Of a stretch of 64,000 nucleotides of DNA, positions 17,967 to 26,506 are shown piece after piece; the stretch's first letter is position 1, and each line of letters begins with the position of its first letter. The position numbers and the translations under genes were made by a program. The DNA is from Streptomyces endophytica (GTDB taxonomy: Bacteria > Actinomycetota > Actinomycetes > Streptomycetales > Streptomycetaceae), in NCBI RefSeq assembly GCF_026153355.1, contig NZ_CP110636.1, forward strand, positions 5,208,001 through 5,272,000, given 5' to 3'. The notes beneath the pieces were generated by a model. It did no database searches. It had not been told where the DNA came from and worked only from the letters and a program-made list of their open reading frames with translations.

Positions 17967-18940
17967 TCACCCCGCGGCCACGAAGTGGCTCGGCCGGCCG
18001 TCCCGCAGCACCGGCCGGCCGAGCCGCTCGGCCTCCGCACGGTGCCGCAACTCCCGCCTGCCGTCCGGGTGTTCCAGTACGCACGAGTGCCAGGGCGTCA
18101 GCCAGACGTCCGGCGCCGCCAGCAGCCGGATCCCGAACTTCGCCGCGCCGCGCGGCTGCGGATGGATCGAGAGCCGGACCGCGCCCGGGTGGTGCCGGGC
18201 GACCAGCTCGCCCCAGGCGTGGCTGCGCCGCATCACCCCGTACGCGCGCCGGCGGCAGTCGCGCTGCAGCGCCGAACGGGTGCCGGCGAACGCGGCGGTG
18301 TCCTCGAAGAGGAACCGGGTGATGCCCTGGTACAGCCGGCGGGTCGGCTCGTGGCCGCGGGTCCGGGCGCGCAGCGCCTCCAGCGTGGGGCGTACCGTTC
18401 GTCGACCAGCGCCCGCCGGGCGTCGTACGACAGCCCGGGCCCGTACACCGCCCGCAGGTCGAAGACGTCCAGCCGGGTCAGCCCCTCGGCGCGGATCAGG
18501 GCGCGCAGGGCGTCACCGTAGGCGTCGACGGCGTGGTCGGGCACGTGGATGAGGTCGCTGAAGACGTGCCCGTCCGAGCAGATGACCACCCGTGCGCCGG
18601 GTGGATGGACGGCCTCGATCCGCGCGCAGAGCGCGTCCAGGAAGCGCAGGGCCAGCCGCTCGCCCTCGTCGGGCAGCGGGCCGAGCACCTTGGCCGGGTT
18701 CGGCGACTTGCAGGGGAAGCCCGGGAGCGTGAACACGATCGGCTCGCCGGCCGCCACCGGACCCATGAGCTGCCGGTACTGCTCGGGGAACGCGTCCGGC
18801 CCGTCCCCGCCCGCGGTGTCCAGCGTCCGCCGGTACGGCAGGAGGACGGCGAGCACCGCCGCGCACACCGCCCCGGGGTCGGCGGGCGGCGGGAGAACGG
18901 CGGGACGGGCGGGCAGCACCCGGTCGGGGCGGGTCAGCAC
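17967..18940 (-). CDS. Isonitrile synthase, PvcA/Dit1 family (frame interrupted)
   Basis: Enzymes of this family convert the amino group of L-Tyr or L-Trp (or similar) to an isonitrile, using ribulose-5-phosphate as carbon donor. The GTG start at 18940 overlaps the P450 stop. Diagnostic blocks are VFTLPGFPCKSPNPAKVLGPLPDEGERLALRFL and ARVVICSDGHVFSDLIHV. The C-terminal part contains RLSIHPQPRGAAKFGIRLL and WLTPWHSCVLEHPDGR. The frame breaks at the four-base G run 18387-18390 (C run on the coding strand). One extra base joins VDERYAPT to LEALRA and yields about 324 residues, the family norm. No PvcB-type oxygenase is adjacent; a P450 is the partner instead. The substrate amino acid is not predictable. 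The break probably reflects sequencing error. Confidence 0.85.
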
Positions 18941-20253
18941 GCGGCGTCCGCCCCGTCCGCGAACCGCCCCGCGGTGAACGGGCAGCCGCCCCCGGAGGCC
19001 GTACCGACGGCGTTCTCGTCGGCGTCCCCGGCGGCTCCGTACGCCACCGGCAGCCGGTCGACGCCCCGTGCCAACACCGCGGGGAGCCAGGTGAGTTGGT
19101 CGTCCGGTGCGGCGAACCGGAGCCCGGGGAGCCGTCGGAGCAGCGTCTCCAGGGCGATCTGGAGTTCGATCCGGGCGAGCGTGGCACCGGGGCAGAAATG
19201 GATGCCGTGGCCGAAGGCCAGATGCGGGTTGGGGGAGCGGCCGAGGTCGAGGCGGTCGGCGTCGGCGAACCGGCGCGGGTCCCGGTTCGCCGCGCACAGC
19301 GACACGATGACGGAGTCGCCGGCCGGGACCCGGGTGCCGTGCAGATCGGCGTCCTCGGCGAAGAACCGCCAGGTCGTCAGCTCGAAGGCACTGTCGTACC
19401 GCAGCAGTTCCTCCACCGCACGCGGCAGCAGCTCCGGACGGGCGGCCAGCTCGGCGAGCTGCCGCGGGTGGCGCAGCAGGGCGACCAAAGCTGTGGTGAT
19501 CTGGTTCGTGACCGGTTCCTGCCCGGCCACCAGCAGCTGGAAGATCATCGAATCCAGCTCCGCCGGCTCGATCCGGCCGTCGTCGCACGCGGCCACCAGC
19601 CGGGACAGCAGATCCGCGCCGCGCTCCCGGCGCTTGTGCGCGACCAGACCGGCGATGTACCCCTCCAGCCCGCGCAGCCGCGCCTCGTACGCCGGCCGGC
19701 CCGGGTCGGTGGGCCCCACCGGCTGGACCACCTTGCCCCAGTCCCGGTCGAAGCGGTCCGCGAACTCCGCCGGCAGGCCGATCACTTCGGCGAGGACCCG
19801 GAAGGGGAAGCGGGCCGCGAAGGTCTCCACGAGGTCGGTGCGGCCGCTCGCCGGCAGCCCGTCGAGCAGCGCCTCGGCCAGCTCCTGGAAGCGGGGCCGG
19901 AGCGCCTCGACGCGCGACGGGGCGAAGGTGTCGGTGAGGAGCCGGCGCAGCGCGGTGTGCCGGGGCGGATCCTGGTGCAGCAGATGCACCTGGAGCCGGG
20001 AGCGCTGCGGCTCGGGCATGATCGAGGCGCGGGCCCGCCAGGCCGCGTTGCCCCGGGAGTGGTGCTTGCCCAACCGCGGGTCGGTCAGCGCCTGATGGGC
20101 GGCCTCGTAGCCGGTGACGAGCCAGGCGCACACCCCGCTGGGGAACCGCACCCGGTGCACCGGGCCGCGCGCCCGCAGCTCGGCGTACAGCGGATACGGA
20201 TCTCGGGTGTAGTCCGCCCCGTAGAGCTCGACGGGCTCGGGCAATCTGGACAT
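18934..20253 (-). CDS. Cytochrome P450
   Basis: A 439-residue soluble actinobacterial P450. ATG 20253 follows GGAGGAA by 6 nt; the longer GTG version at 20268 would include that ribosome site. The haem-binding loop is FGHGIHFCPGATLARIE, with the Cys ligand near residue 355. The K-helix ExxR is EELLR, and the I-helix reads LLVAGQEPVTNQ, where the usual acid-alcohol pair (E/D-T) is E-P. That change can alter oxygen activation and is seen in some P450s doing unusual chemistry. A 30-residue tail ends in Cys. It overlaps the isonitrile synthase start by seven bases, so the two must be co-translated. Tailoring or dimerising an isonitrile product, as in yeast Dit1/Dit2, is an attractive inference. 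Confidence 0.92.
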   Translation of the reverse strand: MSRLPEPVELYGADYTRDPYPLYAELRARGPVHRVRFPSGVCAWLVTGYEAAHQALTDPRLGKHHSRGNAAWRARASIMPEPQRSRLQVHLLHQDPPRHTALRRLLTDTFAPSRVEALRPRFQELAEALLDGLPASGRTDLVETFAARFPFRVLAEVIGLPAEFADRFDRDWGKVVQPVGPTDPGRPAYEARLRGLEGYIAGLVAHKRRERGADLLSRLVAACDDGRIEPAELDSMIFQLLVAGQEPVTNQITTALVALLRHPRQLAELAARPELLPRAVEELLRYDSAFELTTWRFFAEDADLHGTRVPAGDSVIVSLCAANRDPRRFADADRLDLGRSPNPHLAFGHGIHFCPGATLARIELQIALETLLRRLPGLRFAAPDDQLTWLPAVLARGVDRLPVAYGAAGDADENAVGTASGGGCPFTAGRFADGADAAC

Positions 20254-20522
20254 GGGTGTTTCCTCCACGGCACTGACCGGTGACCGCCGTGCGCGAACGG
20301 CACGGCGTGGGAGAGGTCGGTCGCGGAGCGCGTCGAGTTCCCGCCGTACGCCGGCGAATCCGGCGGAAGGGGGAGCGGCGGAGGGCGAACGGGGGTGCGG
20401 GCAAACCCAGTTAGTCGGCCGGTGACGCCACCGGGTTCCGGTGCCGCAACAGGATGAACCTCACGTGCCAAAGGCCCCCCGATCGGCCGCTCCGCCCCGC
20501 GTCCACCTGCCACGATGACGCG

Positions 20523-20804
20523 ATGTCCCGTTCTCCGGCCGACCGCAGTCGGCCCCCGCACCGCACGCTCGCCGCCCGCCTGCTGCCCGCCCGGCCGGTG
20601 CTCGGATTCATCGCCCTGCTGGCCGTCCTCTTCGCCCTGTCCTACGCGGCCGGAACGCTCGCCGGCCCGGTCGCCCCGGGCCTGCACCCGGCCGGCGGCA
20701 CCCGCGGCGGCGACCACGCGCCCGCCGACGACGGGGACATGGGCGGTATGCACGGCATGGGCGCCCCCGCGCCCCGCCCGCTCGTCGCGGGAGCCCCGCG
20801 ATGA
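20523..20804 (+). CDS. Small Met/His-rich membrane protein of copper operon
   Basis: A 93-residue protein starting at ATG 20523. It has one transmembrane segment (residues about 26-50, LGFIALLAVLFALSYAAGTLAG) and an outward C-terminal tail containing HAPADDGDMGGMHGMG, a likely Cu(I)/Cu(II)-binding Met/His cluster. Its stop overlaps the CopA start (ATGA at 20801), so it is coupled to the copper ATPase. I do not know a named family. The position and composition suggest periplasm-side copper binding or delivery to or from the ATPase. A good ribosome site is not obvious; an upstream in-frame ATG at 20454 is possible but adds an implausible tail. Confidence 0.7.
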   Translation: MSRSPADRSRPPHRTLAARLLPARPVLGFIALLAVLFALSYAAGTLAGPVAPGLHPAGGTRGGDHAPADDGDMGGMHGMGAPAPRPLVAGAPR

Positions 20805-23103
20805 CCGCCCGTACGACCACCCTCACCATCGGCGGGATGACCTGCGCCGCCTGCGTGGGCCGGGTCGAGCGGAAACTCGGCCGGCTGGACGGCGTCGCGG
20901 CCTCGGTCAACCTGGCGACCGGCCGGGCCACCGTCCAGCACCCGGACGCGGTGTCCGTCGACGACCTCGTCACCACCGTCGAGGCGGCCGGCTTCACCGC
21001 GCAGCTCCCGGAACCGGAGACGCCGCAACCACCGGACGGCGAGCGTCAGTTGACGACGCCGGACGACGACACCCGCGGCGCCCGCCACCGGCTGCTGGTC
21101 ACCGCCCTGCTCTCGCTGCCCGTCCTGGTCCTGTCGATGGTGCCCGGCTGGCAGTTCCGCCACTGGCAGTGGCTGTGCTTCGTGCTCGCCGCCCCGGTCG
21201 CCGTATGGGGCGCGGCCCCCTTCCACGCCCGTGCGCTGCGCGGACTGCGGCACGGCGCCGCGACCATGGACACCCTGGTCTCGCTCGGCGTGACCGCGTC
21301 CTTCGGCTGGTCGGCGTGGGCGCTGTTCCTCGGCGGGGCGGGCGCGCCCGGCATGACGATGCCCTTCAGCCTGCTGCCCACCGCGGGTGACGGCAGTGCG
21401 CACCTCTACCTCGAAGCCGCCGTCGGCGTACCGCTGTTCGTGCTGGCCGGCCGGCACATGGAGGCCAGGGCCCGGCGCGGCACCGGCGCCGCACTGCGGG
21501 CGCTGGCCGAACTCGCCGCCAAGGACGTCGCCGTACGGGTGGCGGGGAGGAGCGGCGCATCCCGGTGGAGCGGCTGCGGGCCGGCGACCACTTCCTGGTC
21601 CGGCCCGGGGAACGGGTCGCCACCGACGGCACCGTCGTCACCGGCGGCTCCGCCCTGGACCTGTCCCTGATCACCGGCGAGAGCCGCCCGGTCGAGGTCG
21701 GCCCGGGCTCGGCGGCGTCCGGCGGGGCGCTCAACTCCGGCGGGCTGCTGGAGGTACGGGCCGACGCGGTCGGCGCCGACACCCAGCTCGCCCGGATCAC
21801 CCGGCTCGTCGAGGACGCCCAGACCGGCAAGACCCGGATCCAGCGGCTGGCCGACGCGGTGGCCGCGGTCTTCGTCCCCGCGGTGCTGACGGTCTCGGTC
21901 AGCGTCCTCGGCTTCTGGCTCGGCGCCGGCGCCGACCCGCAGGCCGCGGTCACCGCGGCGGTCGCCGTCCTCGTCGTGGCCTGTCCGTGCGCCCTCGGCC
22001 TGGCCACCCCGACCGCCCTGCTCGCCGCCACCGGCCGCGGCGCCCAGCTCGGCATCCTGGTCCGCGGCCCGCAGGCGCTGGAACGGCTGCGCCGGATCGA
22101 CACCGTCGTCCTCGACAAGACCGGCACCCTCACCGCCGGCCGGATGACCGTCACCGCCGTCACCGCCCGCACCGACGGCCTCGGCCCGGACACCGCGCTG
22201 CGCCTGGCGGCCGGCGTCGAACAGGGCTCGGAACACCCGCTGGCCCGCGCCGTCACCACCCGCGCCCGCGACCGCGGCCCCGGCCAACCCCTGCCCGCCG
22301 TCAGCGACTTCACCGCCCTGCCCGGCCACGGCGTACGGGGCACCACGGACGGGCACCGCGTCGAGGTCGCCCGGCCCGGCGACCCCGCCGGGCTGCCGGC
22401 CCCCCTCGCGGACGCGGTGCACGAGGCCGGAACCGCCGGCCACACCGCCGTCCTGGTCACCGTCGACGGCACCCCTGAGGCCGTCCTCGCGGTCGGCGAC
22501 GCGCTGCGCCCCGACAGCTACCGCGCCGTCGACCACCTGCGCCGGCTGGGCCTGCGCCCGGTCCTGGCCACCGGCGACCGCGCCGCCACCGCCCGCGCGG
22601 TCGCCGGCCACCTCGCCATCACCGAACTGCACGCCGACGTGACGCCCGAGGACAAGGCCGCCCTGGTCACCACCCTCCAGCAGCAGGGCGCCCGGGTCGC
22701 GGTGGTCGGCGACGGCGTCAACGACGCGGCCGCCCTGGCACTGGCCGACCTCGGCATCGCCATGGGCAGCGGCACCGACGCCGCGATCGGCGCCGCGGAC
22801 GTCACCCTCGTCCGCGAGGACCTGCAGGCCGTCGCCGACGCGGTACGCCTGGCCCGGCGCACCCTGGGCACCATCCGGGCCAACCTCGTCTGGGCCTTCG
22901 GCTACAACCTCGTCACCGTGCCGCTCGCCGCCGTCGGCCTGCTCAACCCGATGCTCGCCGCCGCCGCGATGTCCGCCAGCTCCCTGCTCGTCGTCGGCAA
23001 CAGCCTCCGGCTGCGCGCCTGGCAGCCCGGCGGCGGACCGGCCCGGCCGGGCCGCGGCAGCACCGGCCGCCGCACCACCACCGCACACCGGGAGACCGCA
23101 TGA
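20801..23103 (+). CDS. Copper-translocating P1B-type ATPase (frame interrupted)
   Basis: A P-type ATPase exporting Cu(I). The N-terminal heavy-metal-associated domain has GGMTCAACVGRVE. Membrane helices follow, then the A-domain LITGESRPVEV, the CPC motif ACPCALGLATP in the ion-binding helix, the phosphorylation site VVLDKTGTLTAG, the HP locus SEHPLA and the hinge GDGVNDAAAL. All are intact. Frames change at the G run 21544-21547. One extra G joins AVRVAGE to ERRIPVERLRAGDHF and restores about 767 residues, normal for CopA/CtpV. It overlaps the Met/His-rich protein gene before it and the PCuAC chaperone gene after it (ATGA at 23100), forming a copper operon. The break looks like a homopolymer error. 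Confidence 0.9.
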
Positions 23104-23817
23104 CACGGCTGCCCGCGGCCACCGTCGCCGTACCCCTGCTCACCTGCCTGGCGACCCTCGGCGCCCTCACCGCCTGGACGGCGGCCGGCCGGGCCGGCAC
23201 CCCCCCGGATGGAGGTCACCGACGGCCGGGTGCTGGTCCCGTCCGGCCCCGAGGCCACCGCCGCGTTCCTCACCGTCCGCAACACCGGCGACGCGGACGA
23301 CGTCCTCACCGGTGTCACCGGCCCCGGCGGGCACCGGGCGATGCTCGGCCGTTCCGCCGACATCGGCCACAACGCCCGCAGCATGGCCATGGTCCGCACC
23401 GCCGCCGTCCCGGCCGGCGGCACCCTGCGGATGACGCCGGCCACCCTGGACATCATGATCAGCCCGCCGCCGCGGCTCGCGCCCGGCGACCGGCTCACCC
23501 TCACCCTGCACTTCCGCGACAGCCCCCCACGGACCGTACGGGCCACCGCCGTACGCCCCGGGGAACTCCGCACGGACGGGGCCCAGGGACCGGCCGCGCC
23601 CGTCCCTGAGCCCCCTCGCCGTGGCGGGCGCGGTCCGGCCGTCAGGCCACCGCGCCCGCCAGCGCGCACGGCCGGTCGGCCGGCTCCGGCCGCTCAGCCT
23701 CCGCCAGCAGCGCCACCAGCGTCTCCCGGGCCCGCGCCACCCGGGACCGTACGGTTCCGATCGGGCAGCCCATCACCCCGGCGGCCGCCGCGTACGGCAG
23801 CCCCAGCACCTGGGTGA
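23100..23817 (+). CDS. PCuAC family copper chaperone, secreted (frame interrupted, end uncertain)
   Basis: The start ATG overlaps the copper ATPase stop. A signal-like N-terminus (LPAATVAVPLLTCLATLGAL) is followed, after a frame change at the seven-C run 23200-23206 (one C too many), by the DUF461/PCuAC domain. That domain reads MEVTDGRVLVPSGPEATAAFLTVRNTGDADDVL, then AMLGRSADIGH, MAMVRTAAVPAGGTLRM and LDIMISPPPRLAPGDRLTLTLHF. These proteins bind Cu outside the membrane through an H/M-x10-M-x21-H-x-M motif. Here the usual HxM is DIM, so one ligand is replaced. After PGELRTDG the frame turns Pro/Arg-rich and runs 176 bases into the antiparallel sigma-factor gene. The true end is therefore probably near 23600 and may hide a second indel. 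Confidence 0.7.
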
Positions 23818-24235
23818 GCAGGAACGCCTCCCGCCGCTCCGGCGCCAGCGCCGCCAGCAGCCCGGTCAGCGCGATGCCCTCGTCGAAACCGGGCAGCCCG
23901 CGCGGCTGCACCCGCTCGGCCGCCGCCTGCCAGTCGTCGGTCGCGGCCAGCCGCGGCCGCACCGCATGCGACCGGAACCGGTCCGCCACCACCCGCCGGG
24001 CGATGGTGAGCAGCCAGGTCCGGGCCGAGGACCGGCCCTCGAACCGCGGCAGACTGCGCAGCGCCCGCACATAGGTGTCCTGCACCAGGTCGTCGGTGGC
24101 CTGCGGATCGCCGCTGAGATGCGTCACATAGCGCCGCACGTCGAGCTGGGTGGCCCGGACGAACTGCTCGACGGCCCGCTCGTCACCGGTCCGGGCGGCC
24201 AGCGCCCAGCCGGTCACCGCCTCGTCATCCCGCAT
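23642..24235 (-). CDS. ECF-type RNA polymerase sigma factor
   Basis: A 197-residue sigma-70 family protein of the ECF group. Region 2 (residues about 20-90) includes DLVQDTYVRALRSLPRFEGRSSARTWLLTIARRVVADRFR. Region 4 (about 120-185) includes LAPERREAFLLTQVLGLPYAAAAGVMGCPIGTVRSRVARARE. ATG 24235 is used, and the divergent zinc-finger gene starts 50 bases away. This sigma/anti-sigma pair lies inside the copper block. A role in switching on copper-stress genes is plausible but not proven by sequence. Its 3' end is antiparallel to the end of the PCuAC frame, so one of the two annotated ends may be too long. Confidence 0.92.
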   Translation of the reverse strand: MRDDEAVTGWALAARTGDERAVEQFVRATQLDVRRYVTHLSGDPQATDDLVQDTYVRALRSLPRFEGRSSARTWLLTIARRVVADRFRSHAVRPRLAATDDWQAAAERVQPRGLPGFDEGIALTGLLAALAPERREAFLLTQVLGLPYAAAAGVMGCPIGTVRSRVARARETLVALLAEAERPEPADRPCALAGAVA

Positions 24236-24284
24236 TCCGCGACCGCCCCTCGCCGCCGGTCCGCGCTTCGGAGAGGATGGCGGT

Positions 24285-24599
24285 ATGCACTGCGCGCCCC
24301 TCCGTACGGCCCTCTCCGCCCGCCTCGACGGGGAGGAGCTGCCACCCGGCCTGACGCCACGCCTGCTCGACGACCACCTCGCCGGCTGCGCCGACTGCCG
24401 GCGCTGGGAGGCACGGGCCCGGGCCCTGTCGGCGCGGGTCGCGCAGGCGAGCGCGGAGGCCGCGCGGGCCCCGGAGGCCGGGGGTGACCCGGCGACCGTC
24501 GAGGCACTGCTCGCCGGGCTGCGGTCGCGCCCCGTATGGCCGAGTGGAGTCGAGTGCGCCTACGAGGAGGGGAAGACCGGAGGTACCGCCGCGGGCTGA
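24285..24599 (+). CDS. Zinc-finger anti-sigma factor (zf-HC2 type)
   Basis: A 104-residue protein starting at ATG 24285. Its core is the zf-HC2 motif DDHLAGCADCRRWEARA (His-x3-Cys-x2-Cys near residues 30-38). That motif binds zinc in ZAS-type anti-sigma factors and releases the sigma factor on a redox or metal signal. It is divergent from the ECF sigma gene with only 49 bases between starts, so the two probably share a control region. There is no transmembrane helix, so this would be a cytoplasmic sensor. The final 25 residues (SRPVWPSGVECAYEEGKTGG) look less conserved and may be read in a shifted frame. Zinc could be displaced by copper in this genomic setting (inference). Confidence 0.8.
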   Translation: MHCAPLRTALSARLDGEELPPGLTPRLLDDHLAGCADCRRWEARARALSARVAQASAEAARAPEAGGDPATVEALLAGLRSRPVWPSGVECAYEEGKTGGTAAG

Positions 24600-24731
24600 G
24601 GCCGCCTGGGCACCCCGCTCGCCGGCCACGGACACGGGCGGCGCCGCCACCGGCATCCGGACACGATTCATCATCTGGAGTCCTTCGCATGACCCGGTCC
24701 CCGCACACGGCGGTGACCGGTGAAGTCGGAG

Positions 24732-24765
24732 CGGGGACAGGAGGCGCGCCCGGCGCGCGTCCCCG
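24732..24765. terminator. Terminator hairpin between convergent genes
   Basis: CGGGGAC (24732-24738) pairs with GTCCCCG (24759-24765). An inner stem GCGCGC-CCG-GCGCGC (24744-24758) stacks inside it. It lies between the anti-sigma gene and the convergent Met-rich membrane gene. Confidence 0.55.
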
Positions 24766-24787
24766 GCTCGGGAATTCGACCGTGCTG

Positions 24788-25552
24788 TCAGCGGACAGCC
24801 GGCACCTGCGGCGGACCCCGCAGCGTCATCGCGTGGGCCAGCAGGAGCGTGCGCACCGCCCGGCGCGGCTCCTGACGCGCGGCGCGCACGGCCGGCGGCG
24901 CGTCGGGCAGGACGATCCGCAGCACCGGCGCCAGCGGCGCGAACAGCCGGGCCGACACGCTCCGGACGAGCCGGAAGGCGGCCCGCTCACCGCCCCACAA
25001 CCACCAGGCGCTGAGCAGCGCGACGAGGAGGTGGGCCGCGACCATGCCGGCCGCACCGCCGTGCGCCGCACCGCCCGGATGCGCCATGCCCGCCATGCCC
25101 GGCATCCCTGCCATGCCCGGCATCCCTGCCATGTCGTGGGTTCCGCCGGACATCCCGGGCATCGCGGCCATCTGGCGGTGCATCAGCCGCATCATCTCCG
25201 CGGCATCGCCCCCGGAGGCCGGCATTTCCCCGGCGCCGCACAGCAAGCTCTCCGCCCACTGCCGGACCAGGGGCACCTGCCCCCCACCGGATTGGGCCAT
25301 CGCCTGGCCGAGGGAGAAGGCGCTGTGCAGGGCGGTCTGGGTGCCGACGGTCAGCAGGCCGACGAGCAGCGGCCCGCGTTCCCGGCCCGCGACGCACCAA
25401 ACGCCGGCCGTGGTGGCCCCGCCGGCCGCGAGCAGCATCCACCCGGGCACCGCCGTACCGGACATCACCGAGTGACCCAGCGCGGCGAGCAGCACGCAGA
25501 CCACGGCGAACACCGCGGCCCGAAGCCCCCTGAGTACCTGCCCCGCAACCAT
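24788..25552 (-). CDS. Met-rich integral membrane protein (DUF5134-like)
   Basis: A 254-residue membrane protein read from ATG 25552; in-frame starts further upstream exist but would add an unlikely tail. Four or five hydrophobic helices are visible (VFAVVCVLLAALGH, MLLAAGGATTAGVWCV, GLLTVGTQTALHSAF, MVAAHLLVALLSAWWLW). Between helices, residues about 120-165 carry a dense Met/His loop with repeated MAGMPG units and MMRLMHRQM, resembling copper-binding Met clusters. The organisation matches DUF5134-like proteins that sit beside copper genes in actinobacteria. A copper-storage or transport role is inferred from the Met loop and from neighbours (copper ATPase, PCuAC, sigma/anti-sigma). No catalytic motif is seen. 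Confidence 0.75.
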   Translation of the reverse strand: MVAGQVLRGLRAAVFAVVCVLLAALGHSVMSGTAVPGWMLLAAGGATTAGVWCVAGRERGPLLVGLLTVGTQTALHSAFSLGQAMAQSGGGQVPLVRQWAESLLCGAGEMPASGGDAAEMMRLMHRQMAAMPGMSGGTHDMAGMPGMAGMPGMAGMAHPGGAAHGGAAGMVAAHLLVALLSAWWLWGGERAAFRLVRSVSARLFAPLAPVLRIVLPDAPPAVRAARQEPRRAVRTLLLAHAMTLRGPPQVPAVR

Positions 25553-25708
25553 GACGGGCCCATCGTCGCACCCCACCCCCGACACGGGGACGCCCGGGCA
25601 CCGATATGACGACCCGTCAGAATCCTGGCCGGGCCCTCCCCGTGAAATGCCTTGCCGGCCGGGCCGCTTCATGGCATCCTGACGTTAATGCAACTGAAGT
25701 AGCAGTAA

Positions 25709-26506
25709 GTGGTAGTCCTCCTTCACCCGGATATCCGTCTCCGACGCCGCCGCCGGTCCGTACGCGATCGCCGCCGCACCGGCGATGTCGTCTCCCGGCG
25801 CCCGGACGGCGTGCTCGACTACCACGGCCGTACGGACGACCAGGTGAAGGTGCGCGGCTTCCGGATCGAGCCGCAGGAGGTCGAGTACGCACTACGGGAG
25901 CAGCCCGAGGTGGCCGACGCGGCCGTCACCGTGCACCGCCCCTCCCCCGACGACGCCCGGCTGGTCGCCTTCGTCGTCGCCGCACCCGGCCCGGTCCCCC
26001 GGCCGGACGCCCTGCGCGACCGGCTGGCCGCGGCCCTGCCCGCCCATCTGGTACCCGACGAACTGACCGTCGTCGCCGACCTGCCGCTCAACCCGTCCGG
26101 CAAGGTCGACCGCCGCGCGCTGGCCGACCTGCTCTCCGCGCACGGGCCCGACAGTGCCGTGGGTTCAGAAGGTTCCGGCGGTGCAGATACGTCGGACGGG
26201 TCGCCGGCGTCCGCCCAGGACGGACCGCTGACGCCCCTGGAGCAGGCCGTCGCCGACGTCTGGAGTCGCTCCCTCGGCTGCGAAGTGACCCGGCCGGACG
26301 CCGACTTCCTCGCCCTCGGCGGCCACTCCCTGCTCGCCCTCGCCGTCACCGACGACCTCCGCGAGGAACTCGGCGTCGAGCTGTCGCTCGCCGACTTCTT
26401 CGGCTCCCCCACCGTGGCCGGCCAGGCCGCCCTGGTCGAGCGGGCATTGCTCGCCGCGCACGGTGATCTTCACCCGCACGCCCCGGAGGACACCGATGGC
26501 CACTGA
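25709..26506 (+). CDS. NRPS fragment protein: adenylation C-terminal lobe plus carrier domain
   Basis: A 265-residue protein beginning about GTG 25709. Homology starts abruptly at adenylation motif A7 ([13 protein letters not shown]), then A8 ([20 protein letters not shown]) and A10 ([14 protein letters not shown], catalytic Lys kept). A PCP follows with the phosphopantetheine Ser in [17 protein letters not shown] (near residue 213). Motifs A1-A6, including the ATP- and substrate-binding core, are absent. The DNA upstream is antiparallel to another gene, so they are not hidden in another frame. It overlaps the next NRPS gene by 11 bases. It could be a relic of recombination or a carrier protein loaded in trans. 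The exact start is uncertain because the first 20 residues are Arg-rich and unconvincing. Confidence 0.75.
   Translation: MVVLLHPDIRLRRRRRSVRDRRRTGDVVSRRPDGVLDYHGRTDDQVKVRGFRIEPQEVEYALREQPEVADAAVTVHRPSPDDARLVAFVVAAPGPVPRPDALRDRLAAALPAHLVPDELTVVADLPLNPSGKVDRRALADLLSAHGPDSAVGSEGSGGADTSDGSPASAQDGPLTPLEQAVADVWSRSLGCEVTRPDADFLALGGHSLLALAVTDDLREELGVELSLADFFGSPTVAGQAALVERALLAAHGDLHPHAPEDTDGH

Noticed and set aside
20523-20804. The Met/His-rich reading frame being only the N-terminus of CopA
   Set aside because: The CopA frame starts with its own HMA domain at 20801 after an ATGA overlap, so these are two proteins.
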